Assembly: GCA_009782975.1 (NCBI GenBank)
Contig: WRIA01000016.1
Coordinates: 1 to 7,853, forward strand
Length of the DNA stretch: 7,853 nucleotides
Direction of reading: 5' to 3'
From: Clostridiales bacterium
Lineage (GTDB): Bacteria; Bacillota_B; Dehalobacteriia; UBA4068
Shown: positions 1 to 6,736 of the stretch, in pieces
How the letters are laid out: each line of letters opens with the position of its first letter
How positions within the stretch are numbered: the first letter of the stretch is position 1
Notes under the pieces: generated by a model
What the model saw: the letters and a program-made list of their open reading frames with translations, nothing else
Databases searched by the model: none
Told to the model about the DNA's origin: nothing
Program-made: the position numbers and the translations under genes

Positions 1-1341
1 GCCGATGTTTTTGCCCAGCGCAAAGGATATCCTGGATTCCCCGGCGACGAATTCCGGGCTTTCCAGCACCTCCCTGAAATAGACGGTATCTATCTGATTG
101 CGCGCCACCTCTATGCCGATAGCGCTTTTGCCCGGTATAGGCGCTTCTATGCGCACAGCCGTGGCGGCCAGCGCCAGCGCAATATCGTCGGAAAGGCTTA
201 CTATGCGCGCCACCTTTACCCCGGGCGCGGGCTGCAATTCGTAGCGGGTAACGGCAGGCCCGGCCACCACCTGCGTTACAGTGGCCTTTACGCCGAAATT
301 GCCCAGGGTGTTCTCCAGCAAAGCTATGGAATCGGTTATGGCCTTGTTTTGCTGCGGATTCCTAATTTTTACCCCGCTTTCCACCAGTTCCACGGGAGGC
401 AGGCGGTAGGCGGAAATATCTTCGCCGCTCCCCATGTTTATGGGGATATCATCCGCTTTTGCCGCTTCTTCCCTCCGCGGGGAAGGATTTTTTTTGGCCC
501 GCGCGGGTTTCGGCTTTTCCGCCCCGACGTTTTCGCCAAAAGCGTCTATATCCGGCAAATACTCCGCGGAAAAACGGTTGGGCAAAGGCGGTAAAGAAGC
601 CTCCGCTTCCCGCGGTTCGGTGATCATGGGGGCCGGGTCGTCGTGGCTGATGATAAGCGGCGGGCGACGGCGGGGTTCCTGCCCTTCCGGCAAATTATCC
701 CGGCGGTTTTTAGCCGGGCTCTCCGCGCCGGCGCGCAGGCGGCCGAAAAAAGAGCCTATTGCGGAAAAAAGGCCGCGCAGCATATCCGTAAGGGAACTTT
801 CCGTAAACAGCAGCAGGCCGATAACGGCCAAGGCTATCAAAACTATAAGGCTGCCCGCGTAGCCGAAGGCCTTTTGTAATACATAGGATATAAGGCCGCC
901 TATAAAGCCGCCGCCCTCGCCCAGGGCCGCTTTGGAAATATAATCCGGGAAGCGCAGCAAGGGCAGGGAAAGAGAAAACAGGCCCAGCAGAGCTGCCCAA
1001 AGCGTTATCAACCCGCCCAGCTTTATTCCGCTTTGAGCTTTATAGCGCCCCAGTATCAGCAAAGCGCCGTAGGTAAGCAGGCACAAGGGCAGGCTTATGG
1101 CCGCGTTACCGGCCAAAAAGCGCATAAGCTCCAGCAGCAGCAGGCTTACCGCGCCCAGGGCATTTATATCCTCGCCCGCCGCCGGAGCCAATGCTATGCA
1201 GCATAAAAGCAGCAGCGCCAATGCTATTACGGCGATGCCCGTTATCTCCAAAGCCCTCGGGGAAAAGGGCTCCTTGCGGCGGGAGGCCGCCGGCCGCGCC
1301 GGTGAACGCGGGCTTTTTTTCTTGCCGGAGGTTTTTGCCAT
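1..1341 (-). CDS. ftsK: DNA translocase FtsK/SpoIIIE, N-terminal 447 residues (3' end outside window)
   Basis: This is a membrane-anchored DNA pump that clears chromosome termini from the division or sporulation septum. The frame stays open from an ATG at 1341 to the left edge, giving 447 codons. Residues 1-25 are Lys/Arg/Ser/Pro-rich and probably cytoplasmic. Hydrophobic segments lie at about 32-53, 72-98, 107-128 and 158-179, matching the family's four-helix anchor. Residues about 200-310 form a Pro/Arg/Glu-rich linker. From about 325 the conserved motor alpha domain begins; stretches such as GPAVTRYELQPAPGVKV and RIEAPIPGKSAIGIEV are hallmark FtsK/SpoIIIE sequence. The Walker A ATPase core should start shortly beyond the edge and is not visible, nor is the C-terminal gamma domain. 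AAAGGTGG at 1346-1353 supports the start. uppP lies 96 nt upstream on the same strand with no clear terminator between, so co-transcription is possible. FtsK and SpoIIIE cannot be told apart here. Confidence 0.96.
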   Translation of the reverse strand, partial: MAKTSGKKKSPRSPARPAASRRKEPFSPRALEITGIAVIALALLLLCCIALAPAAGEDINALGAVSLLLLELMRFLAGNAAISLPLCLLTYGALLILGRYKAQSGIKLGGLITLWAALLGLFSLSLPLLRFPDYISKAALGEGGGFIGGLISYVLQKAFGYAGSLIVLIALAVIGLLLFTESSLTDMLRGLFSAIGSFFGRLRAGAESPAKNRRDNLPEGQEPRRRPPLIISHDDPAPMITEPREAEASLPPLPNRFSAEYLPDIDAFGENVGAEKPKPARAKKNPSPRREEAAKADDIPINMGSGEDISAYRLPPVELVESGVKIRNPQQNKAITDSIALLENTLGNFGVKATVTQVVAGPAVTRYELQPAPGVKVARIVSLSDDIALALAATAVRIEAPIPGKSAIGIEVARNQIDTVYFREVLESPEFVAGESRISFALGKNIG

Positions 1342-1437
1342 ATAACCACCTTTACGCAAAATATCTGATACTGCTAGCATATCACACTATTACAAAACTA
1401 CTAAACTACCTGACCACCGGGGTGAAAAGCGCCACTA

Positions 1438-2211
1438 TTACCTGCCCAGCAAACCGGCCACCGTAACAAGCGCGGCCAATGCCCAGCAATAGTAGCCGAA
1501 ATAGCGCAGGCTCCTTTTGCCCAGCAGCTTTAAAAAAATACGTATGGCCGCATAACCGGCCAAAGCGGCCACCGCCGCGCCCAGCAAATATGTCCAGTGC
1601 AGGCTAAACTCAGCCGTATGCCTCATATTCAGAAGCTGCTTGCAGGCCGCGCCCAATATCACCGGTATGGAAAGCAAAAAGGAAAAACGGGCCGCCTGCG
1701 CGCGGTCCAAACCGCCAAATAAGGAACCGAAAATTGTAGCGCCGGAGCGGGAAAGGCCGGGCACGATGGCGGCCGCCTGAAACAAGCCAACTATAAGCGC
1801 GTTTTTTTGACTCATATCTTCCATACGGCCCCGGCCGCGAAAATTATCCGAGTTTTGCAGCAGTATGCCGGTGAATATCAGCGCCATGGCTACCGCCGTC
1901 ATGGAGGAAAACATGGCGTCTATATGATCCTCCAGCAACAGAGCAGCCGCCACGGCGGGTATGGTGCCGGTTATCAGCAGCAGCGTCGTCTTGCAAAAGG
2001 GCTTTTTAAGCAAAGCCTTTACATCCCCCCAAAAGGCGGCTATAACAGCCGCTAAAGTGCCCAGATGCACGGCTATATCGAAGGCGAGCATAGGCTGTTC
2101 TATGCCCAAAAAATGTTGGGCTATCACCAGATGCCCGGAGCTGGAAACAGGCAAAAATTCCGTAAGCCCCTGCAACAGGCCCAATAAAATGGCTTCCCAA
2201 GCGGACAACAT
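1438..2211 (-). CDS. uppP: Undecaprenyl-diphosphatase UppP (BacA family)
   Basis: This integral membrane phosphatase converts undecaprenyl pyrophosphate to undecaprenyl phosphate, recycling the lipid carrier for peptidoglycan; overexpression of the family gives bacitracin resistance. The protein is 257 aa, normal for UppP (about 260). Both signature motifs are present: QGLTEFLPVSSSGH at residues 14-27, with E18, S24 and H27 matching E. coli E21, S27 and H30, and PGLSRSG at 151-157, with R155 matching E. coli R174. FDIAVHLGTL (44-53) and RFSFLLSIPVILGA (175-188) are also typical, and several hydrophobic helices follow. The frame is open upstream to 2301, but the ATG at 2211 starts at the usual family N-terminus and has GGGGGTG (2217-2223) as ribosome site, so it is preferred. 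It is divergent from dapA and upstream of ftsK. Confidence 0.97.
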   Translation of the reverse strand: MLSAWEAILLGLLQGLTEFLPVSSSGHLVIAQHFLGIEQPMLAFDIAVHLGTLAAVIAAFWGDVKALLKKPFCKTTLLLITGTIPAVAAALLLEDHIDAMFSSMTAVAMALIFTGILLQNSDNFRGRGRMEDMSQKNALIVGLFQAAAIVPGLSRSGATIFGSLFGGLDRAQAARFSFLLSIPVILGAACKQLLNMRHTAEFSLHWTYLLGAAVAALAGYAAIRIFLKLLGKRSLRYFGYYCWALAALVTVAGLLGR

Positions 2212-2291
2212 AGTCGCACCCCCAAAAATAGAAGTAAAAATAAATGCGGCAAAGGATATGTATTTGCGTTTATCAAAATTATTCCTAGTAT

Positions 2292-2320
2292 AATATATCA
2301 CTTTAAATGCAGGCTGGCAA
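2292..2320 (-). promoter_or_regulatory. Predicted sigma-A-type promoter of uppP
   Basis: Reading the minus strand, TTGCCA (2320-2315, 5 of 6 to TTGACA) is followed by a 17-nt spacer and TATATT (2297-2292, 5 of 6 to TATAAT). The predicted start is near 2285, leaving a leader of about 74 nt before the uppP ATG. Probably ftsK is also served by read-through. Predicted by pattern only. Confidence 0.6.
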
Positions 2321-2349
2321 GAAAATAAAATTTTGCCCGCGGTAGGATT

Positions 2350-2379
2350 TTGGCTTTGGCTACATAATATAAGTATAAA
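2350..2379 (+). promoter_or_regulatory. Candidate promoter of dapA
   Basis: TTGGCT (2350-2355) is followed by an 18-nt spacer and TATAAA (2374-2379, 5 of 6). The start would be near 2386, giving a leader of under 30 nt. The -35 box is poor. A rival is a perfect TATAAT at 2289-2294, but the best -35 (TTGCGT, 2264-2269) is 19 nt away, and that -10 overlaps the uppP -10 on the other strand. Which of the two is used cannot be settled by eye. Confidence 0.35.
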
Positions 2380-2383
2380 ATAA

Positions 2384-2404
2384 TGCCGCCACGCGGCAAA
2401 GGAG
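2384..2404 (+). promoter_or_regulatory. 6-bp hairpin abutting the dapA ribosome-binding site
   Basis: TGCCGC (2384-2389) and GCGGCA (2393-2398) form a perfect stem with a CAC loop. Its last A overlaps the strong Shine-Dalgarno AAAGGAG (2398-2404), which sits 9 nt before the ATG at 2414. As RNA it could stabilise the 5' end or tune ribosome access; as DNA it is a 15-bp palindrome that a repressor could bind. The structure is seen directly; any function is inference. Confidence 0.45.
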
Positions 2405-2413
2405 TTGGTATCT

Positions 2414-3283
2414 ATGGAGCTTAAGGGTATCTGGGTGCCGCTGATAACGCCCTTTAAGGATAACGAACTGGATCTGCCTTCTTATAAAAGGCTGGTGGAG
2501 CATTATACGTCTTTGGATATTGCGGGGCTGGTGCCTATGGGGACCACCGGGGAATCCCCCACCGTAAGCGCCGCCGAATACGAGCGGGTGCTGGCCGCTA
2601 CCATGGAATACAAGCCCGCCTCCATGCCTGTGATAATTGGGCTGGGTGGCAATGATACGCAAAAGCTGCTGCATCAGCTGGATCTGGCGGAGAAGCACCA
2701 TGCAGACGGCATTCTTTCCGTATGCCCTTACTATAACCGCCCCAGCCAGGAAGGCATATATCAGCATTTTAAGGCAGTGGCCGGGGCTACGGATAAACCC
2801 ATAATCATCTATAACATACCCTACCGCACCGGGCGCGTTATAGAAAACGCCACCCTGCGCCGCCTGGCCGAGATACCCAATATAGTGGGCTTAAAGGACG
2901 CTTCCGGCGATATACACCAAACCATGGAGCTGCTGCTGGATCCGCCGCCCGGCTTTACCATACTCTGCGGGGAGGACGCCTTTTTCTATACCAGCCTGCT
3001 TCACGGGGGCAGCGGCGGCATTTTAGCTTCGGCCCATGTACAGACCGGGAGTTACATAGAGATGTTTAAGCTGGCACAGGCCAACGATCACCGGGCGGCG
3101 CTTGAAATATGGAAGCCTTTGGCCGCTTTTATACCGCTACTATTCGCCGAGCCTTCTCCGGCACCCCTTAAATATCTGCTGCACCGGGAGGGCCTTATAG
3201 AAAAAGACGAGATACGCCTGCCTATGGTAAATATCTCGCCGGAGCTTAAACGGCGTCTGGATGATGTTGTAAAGCATATATAA
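2414..3283 (+). CDS. dapA: 4-hydroxy-tetrahydrodipicolinate synthase DapA
   Basis: This cytoplasmic TIM-barrel aldolase condenses pyruvate with aspartate semialdehyde, the first committed step to diaminopimelate (peptidoglycan) and lysine. The product is 289 aa, the normal length. Key residues fall at E. coli numbering without gaps: GTTGE at 43-47 (T44, T45), PYYNRPSQEG at 105-114 (Y107), YNIPYRTG at 133-140 (Y133 and R138), and the Schiff-base lysine K161 in GLKDASGD. R138 and the GTTGE motif favour DapA over N-acetylneuraminate lyase, which belongs to the same superfamily. Positions that bind feedback lysine in E. coli differ here (A53, Y56, K84). A TTG at 2405 would add three residues, but it directly abuts the Shine-Dalgarno AAAGGAG, so the ATG at 2414 is preferred. 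It looks monocistronic, with a terminator 26 nt after the stop. No lysine riboswitch is visible upstream. Confidence 0.96.
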   Translation: MELKGIWVPLITPFKDNELDLPSYKRLVEHYTSLDIAGLVPMGTTGESPTVSAAEYERVLAATMEYKPASMPVIIGLGGNDTQKLLHQLDLAEKHHADGILSVCPYYNRPSQEGIYQHFKAVAGATDKPIIIYNIPYRTGRVIENATLRRLAEIPNIVGLKDASGDIHQTMELLLDPPPGFTILCGEDAFFYTSLLHGGSGGILASAHVQTGSYIEMFKLAQANDHRAALEIWKPLAAFIPLLFAEPSPAPLKYLLHREGLIEKDEIRLPMVNISPELKRRLDDVVKHI

Positions 3284-3309
3284 GAAGCATATATAATAAG
3301 ATAATGTTT

Positions 3310-3335
3310 AGGGGGCGGCTAAGACCGCCCCCTTT
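3310..3335 (+). terminator. Rho-independent terminator of dapA in a convergent gap
   Basis: AGGGGGCGG (3310-3318) pairs perfectly with CCGCCCCCT (3325-3333) around a 6-nt loop, followed by TTTATAT on the plus strand. It lies in the 57-nt gap between the stops of dapA and the facing protease gene. On the minus strand the hairpin is followed only by TAAACATT, so termination of the protease transcript there would be weaker, though the site may act in both directions. Confidence 0.85.
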
Positions 3336-3340
3336 ATATG

Positions 3341-4492
3341 TTACCTGAACGTATTCATATATATACGTTTATTCAACTCCTCCAGTGCCTTTTTTATATG
3401 CAGGTTGTTTTCGTTATCCGGGTCGAAATATTCCTCGTAGGTGGTGTCGTCGCTTATTTCAAGCTCTATATCCGGCTCTATGCCGCGGCCGTGCAGATCG
3501 TATTTAAGCGGTGTATAATAGCGGCTGCGCGTATATTTTATGCCTCCCCCGTCCGGCCAGCTATCCAGTATTTGCGTTATGCCCTTGCCAAAGCTTACCG
3601 TGCCCACCACCACAGCCACGCCATGATCCTTAAGCGCGCCTATCAAGACTTCGGAGGCGCTGGCCGTATATTCGTTTTGCAGGCATACAACGGGCAGGTC
3701 TTGCAGGCTGCCATCGTAAGAGCGGTGGCAAAGCTCGCCGCCGTAGGTTTTTTCCCACACTATGGGGTCGCCTCTTGGCACAAAAAAATCCGCTAAAGCC
3801 ATAGCCGCGCCAAAGCTGCCGCCGCCGTTATCCCGCAGATCCAGTATAAGGCCCCATATATCATGCTCGCCATCCAGCTCCGCAAGCAGGTCGTAAAATT
3901 CGTAGGGCGTCCTTTCCGTAAAATCGTATATAGCGACATAGGCTATACCGGGATGCTTTTCCAAAAAACCGCCGCTTAGGGAATCGCTCTCTATTATGGC
4001 ACGGGTTATGGTAACGGAATAATAATGGTTTTCCTCCTTGCGCTCCCGCAGCAGGTCCACATCCACATCGGTGCCCTCCTCGCCGCGCAGGCGCATCATA
4101 ACTACTTCCATATCCAGTCCGGTTACGGGCAGGCCGTCCACGGCCAATATTATATCCCCCGCTTCCAACCCGGCATCTTTGGCCGGACGGCCCGGCATAA
4201 CCGAAACTACCAGCACCCTGCCCTGCTCGTCCTGATTCATATATATGCCCACCCCGGCAAAGCTGCCGTAAAAATTATCCAGCATAAGGCGAAACTCATC
4301 CGGTGTAAAATAGGCGGCGTAATAATCCTTAAGCTCCTCATTTACACTTAGGGCGGCCACACGAAAAGGCTCCGCCCAGGCTGTAGCGTCTATGTCCGCC
4401 GCATCCGGCGCAAGCTCCCCGGCGCAGGCCCACAAGGGCAGCGTCAGCAAAAGCATCATCAAAACCAGAGCATATTTTCTTTTTGATACCAT
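3341..4492 (-). CDS. S41-family (CtpA-like) PDZ-domain carboxyl-terminal processing protease
   Basis: This is a secreted or membrane-anchored serine protease that trims or degrades extracytoplasmic proteins from exposed C-termini. Its substrate cannot be told from sequence. The product is 383 aa. Residues 1-25 form an export signal: KRK, a Leu/Met-rich core, then LWAC. A PDZ domain spans about 75-165, with GVGIYMNQDEQGR and AKDAGLEAGDIILAVDG. The protease core follows: LILDLRDNGGGSF (215-227), nucleophile S278 in TASASE, K303 in SFGKG and Q307. The 25- and 4-residue spacings match the Ser-Lys-Gln arrangement of B. subtilis CtpB. GRGIEPDIELE near the C-terminus is also typical. No peptidoglycan-binding domain is present. 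AGGGTGG at 4506-4512 precedes the ATG at a somewhat long distance. The gene has its own promoter and converges on dapA. Confidence 0.94.
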   Translation of the reverse strand: MVSKRKYALVLMMLLLTLPLWACAGELAPDAADIDATAWAEPFRVAALSVNEELKDYYAAYFTPDEFRLMLDNFYGSFAGVGIYMNQDEQGRVLVVSVMPGRPAKDAGLEAGDIILAVDGLPVTGLDMEVVMMRLRGEEGTDVDVDLLRERKEENHYYSVTITRAIIESDSLSGGFLEKHPGIAYVAIYDFTERTPYEFYDLLAELDGEHDIWGLILDLRDNGGGSFGAAMALADFFVPRGDPIVWEKTYGGELCHRSYDGSLQDLPVVCLQNEYTASASEVLIGALKDHGVAVVVGTVSFGKGITQILDSWPDGGGIKYTRSRYYTPLKYDLHGRGIEPDIELEISDDTTYEEYFDPDNENNLHIKKALEELNKRIYMNTFR

Positions 4493-4528
4493 ACTATTTT
4501 ATACCACCCTATATTCAGCGTACAACCT

Positions 4529-4557
4529 ATTCTAACGCAAACAGCACAAAAAAACAA
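4529..4557 (-). promoter_or_regulatory. Predicted promoter of the S41 protease gene
   Basis: On the minus strand TTGTTT (4557-4552) is followed by a 17-nt spacer and TAGAAT (4534-4529, 5 of 6). Transcription would begin near 4522, about 30 nt before the ATG. The spacer includes a run of seven T on the same strand. The rest of this 110-nt gap (4558-4602) holds no convincing lysR terminator. Confidence 0.5.
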
Positions 4558-4602
4558 GCGCGGGATATTTTATAAGATACCGGCAGCTATGCAGCGGCAC
4601 TG

Positions 4603-5505
4603 TTAAATCTTTAAAGCCGGACTGCACAAAAATTCTACAAACAGTTCTATAAGATGGGAATGAAAAAAGTTCTTTTTAAGAACATAATAAAGCTTCCTTT
4701 CCGGCAAGCCGTATGTAAGCCGCAGGGGCAAAACCATTTTTTGCTCTATAAAGACCCTGGCCGCAAACTCGGAAACCACGGAAACGCCCAAACCGTTAAT
4801 CACGGCGTTTATTATGCTTTGGGTGTTGTCAAAACAGGCGCAGACATTTATTTTGCTTATATCTATATTTTGCCCGGCAAAGTGGTTTTCGTATTGCGTT
4901 CCGGTGCCGGAGCCCTTTTCCCTTGCAACAAAGGGGCCTTCGTATAAAAGCTCCTCCGGGGAATACTCCCTTGTATCCGAATATTTACCGTTGCGGGGCG
5001 CTATAAAGACTATTTTTTCCGTCATAAATTCCTTAAATTCGCATTTATCATCTTTTACCAGGCCTCCGCAAAAGCCTATTTCCGCTTTTTGCGCCGCTAT
5101 GCCCCGCGCAACATCCACTGTATCCTTTTGCTTTACCGTAAAAGAAATATCGGGGTAAACCTTGTTGAAGCAGGCCAGCACCCTGGGCAAAACATACTGG
5201 GAGGGAACGGTGGAGGCCAGAATACTTATCTCCCCGCTTAAATTGCCGGAAAGATTTTTAAGCCTTCCCAGTGTATTTTGCTTTAGAGCAATAAGCTCCC
5301 TGGCGTTTTCGTAGAATATCCTGCCCGCCAGTGTCGGCGACAGCTCCTTGGTGGAACGGTTTATAAGTACCGTGCCCAGTTCCCTTTCCAGCCCGTTTAT
5401 ATATGCGCTTACCGAGGGCTGGGATAAAAATATAGCTTCCGCCGCCCTGGAAAAGCTGGAAAGTTCTATAACTTTAACGTATGCTTCCAGTTGCTTAAAA
5501 TCCAT
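4603..5505 (-). CDS. LysR-family regulator, selenium-metabolism type
   Basis: This is a 300-aa LysR-type transcription factor, full length for the family. The N-terminal winged helix-turn-helix (about 1-60) includes FSRAAEAIFLSQPSVSAYIN (18-37). A linker helix covers about 60-88, and a periplasmic-binding-protein-like effector domain runs from about 90 to 296, opening with ASTVPSQYVLP. That opening and the overall sequence resemble the LysR regulators found beside selD, yedE and yedF in Bacillota; the assignment is from memory and supported by the two neighbouring genes. AAAGGGGG at 5513-5520 lies 7 nt before the ATG. The desulfurase gene ends 41 nt upstream, so the two are probably one operon. 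Likely targets are the divergent promoters at 6737-6788. Cysteines C146, C154, C222 and C224, the last two as CAC, lie in the effector domain. The effector is unknown; a selenium or sulfur compound is a guess. Confidence 0.9.
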   Translation of the reverse strand: MDFKQLEAYVKVIELSSFSRAAEAIFLSQPSVSAYINGLERELGTVLINRSTKELSPTLAGRIFYENARELIALKQNTLGRLKNLSGNLSGEISILASTVPSQYVLPRVLACFNKVYPDISFTVKQKDTVDVARGIAAQKAEIGFCGGLVKDDKCEFKEFMTEKIVFIAPRNGKYSDTREYSPEELLYEGPFVAREKGSGTGTQYENHFAGQNIDISKINVCACFDNTQSIINAVINGLGVSVVSEFAARVFIEQKMVLPLRLTYGLPERKLYYVLKKNFFHSHLIELFVEFLCSPALKI

Positions 5506-5546
5506 ATCCGCGCCCCCTTTTTTATAGATACGGCGGCTATAATACT

Positions 5547-6698
5547 CTAAACAGGCCGTTTAAGTATTTCCTTTACGCTGCGGGCTATGTATTCTATCTC
5601 GTCCTCCGTATTGAAATGCCCGAAGGAAAACCTTACGGTACCTTTTGGATATGTGCCCAGCGTCTTATGGGCGTTTGCCGCGCAGTGCAGGCCGCAGCGG
5701 GTCATTATGCCGTAATCGGTGTCCAGGGCGGCCGCCACGGCGGCGTTGTCCCGCGCGGTAAAATCCAGAGATATTACGGCTATCCTGCCTTTAGTATCCT
5801 GTTTTCCTGTAACGCGCACGCCTTCAACGCCCCGTATCTCCCCAAGGAATTTTTCGGTAAGTTTGCGCTCCTTTTCAAAGATGTTTTTTACGCCAACCGA
5901 ATTTATATATTCCAGGGATCTTTTTAAACCGATAATGGCCGGTATGTTCATGGTGCCAGCTTCAAATTTATCCGGCAGAAAGCCCGGCTGCACGGTCTCC
6001 CCGGATAAGCTGCCCGTACCACCCGTTACAAGGGGCATTATTTTTTCCGCCATATCGCTTTTTACTATAAAGCCCCCCGAACCCTGGGCGGCAAGAAGCC
6101 CCTTATGACAGGTAAAGGCCAGCGCGTCTATGTAAGCCATATCTATATCCAATACCCCGGCGGTCTGGGCGGAATCCACTATCAATTTAAGGCCGTGCTT
6201 TGCGCAGATATCCGCCACGTCGTATATGGGCAGTACCGTTCCGCAGACATTGGAAGCATGGGTCATTATCACGGCCTTTGTGCGCGGGTTTATCTGCCGG
6301 GCTATACCGGCGGGGTCCAGGGCGCCGTCGCCGTCGCAGGCAACTATGCTGTGTTCCACTCCCCTTTCCCCCAGGACGCAAAGGGGCCGCATTACGCTGT
6401 TATGCTCCACAGAGGTGGTCACTACATGGTCGCCCGCTTTAAGAAACCCCAGCAATATCATATTAAGGGAATAAGTAAGGCCCGGTGTAAAGATCACGTT
6501 TCGCGGCTCGTCAAATTTGAACATACCGCATAAATGCTTTCGCGCCTCCAGTATTTCCAAAGCCGTATTATAGGAGGCCTCGTAACCTCCGCGGTTTATG
6601 TTGCAACAGGCATTATCCAAAAAATCCTTTATGGCTGCGGACACCCCCGGCGCCTTGGGAAAAGAAGTAGCGCTGTTGTCGGCATATACTTTTTTCAT
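5547..6698 (-). CDS. Class V PLP-dependent cysteine desulfurase / selenocysteine lyase-like enzyme
   Basis: This is a 383-aa fold-type I PLP enzyme of the group often annotated as cysteine desulfurase family (EF2568 type). It is expected to take sulfur or selenium from cysteine or selenocysteine as an enzyme-bound persulfide/perselenide. Visible motifs are YADNSATSFPK (5-15), EHNS at 98-101 with H99 over the PLP ring, THASNVCGT (146-154), DSAQTAG (175-181, D175 to the pyridine N), the PLP lysine K199 in CHKG, and RCGLHCA (334-340), whose C339 aligns with catalytic C364 of SufS. The HxxC-type C-terminal loop places it with SufS/CsdB rather than IscS. Oddities are the extra C335, C197 beside H198, and AA at 203-204 where relatives usually have GP. 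A TTG at 6719 would extend the frame, but the ATG at 6698 with GGGGGA (6703-6708) fits the family start. lysR follows and yedE diverges, pointing to selenium use. Confidence 0.92.
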   Translation of the reverse strand: MKKVYADNSATSFPKAPGVSAAIKDFLDNACCNINRGGYEASYNTALEILEARKHLCGMFKFDEPRNVIFTPGLTYSLNMILLGFLKAGDHVVTTSVEHNSVMRPLCVLGERGVEHSIVACDGDGALDPAGIARQINPRTKAVIMTHASNVCGTVLPIYDVADICAKHGLKLIVDSAQTAGVLDIDMAYIDALAFTCHKGLLAAQGSGGFIVKSDMAEKIMPLVTGGTGSLSGETVQPGFLPDKFEAGTMNIPAIIGLKRSLEYINSVGVKNIFEKERKLTEKFLGEIRGVEGVRVTGKQDTKGRIAVISLDFTARDNAAVAAALDTDYGIMTRCGLHCAANAHKTLGTYPKGTVRFSFGHFNTEDEIEYIARSVKEILKRPV

Positions 6699-6708
6699 AA
6701 TATCCCCC

Positions 6709-6725
6709 GCATTTATCAAAAATGC
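6709..6725 (-). other. Small hairpin in the desulfurase mRNA leader
   Basis: GCATTT and AAATGC (6709-6714 and 6720-6725) form a 6-bp stem with a 5-nt loop. On the minus strand it ends directly against the G-rich ribosome site at 6703-6708. It lies within the leader predicted from the promoter at 6737-6765. The stem is AT-rich and weak; a role in mRNA stability or translation is only a possibility. Confidence 0.3.
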
Positions 6726-6736
6726 TGATTTATTTT

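Noticed and set aside
434..862. Plus-strand open frame of 142 codons opposite ftsK
   Set aside because: It is antisense to the well-supported FtsK linker and membrane region, has low-complexity Arg/Ser/Pro composition, and shows no family features.
1342..1437. Separate ftsK promoter or uppP terminator in the 96-nt gap
   Set aside because: The best -10-like hexamer (TATGCT on the minus strand) has no acceptable -35, and the CACC/GGTG inverted repeat is too short with no T-tract.
2258..2293. Possible 11-residue leader peptide before dapA
   Set aside because: AAAGGA ends only 1 nt before its ATG, too close to act as a ribosome site, and the peptide has a single lysine, so a lysine attenuator is unlikely.
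2295..2413. Lysine riboswitch upstream of dapA
   Set aside because: The space is too short and AT-rich, and no multi-helix architecture or terminator hairpin with a T-tract is visible.
4548..4602. lysR terminator
   Set aside because: There is a T7 tract on the minus strand, but no stable GC-rich stem lies directly before it; it falls in the spacer of the protease promoter instead.
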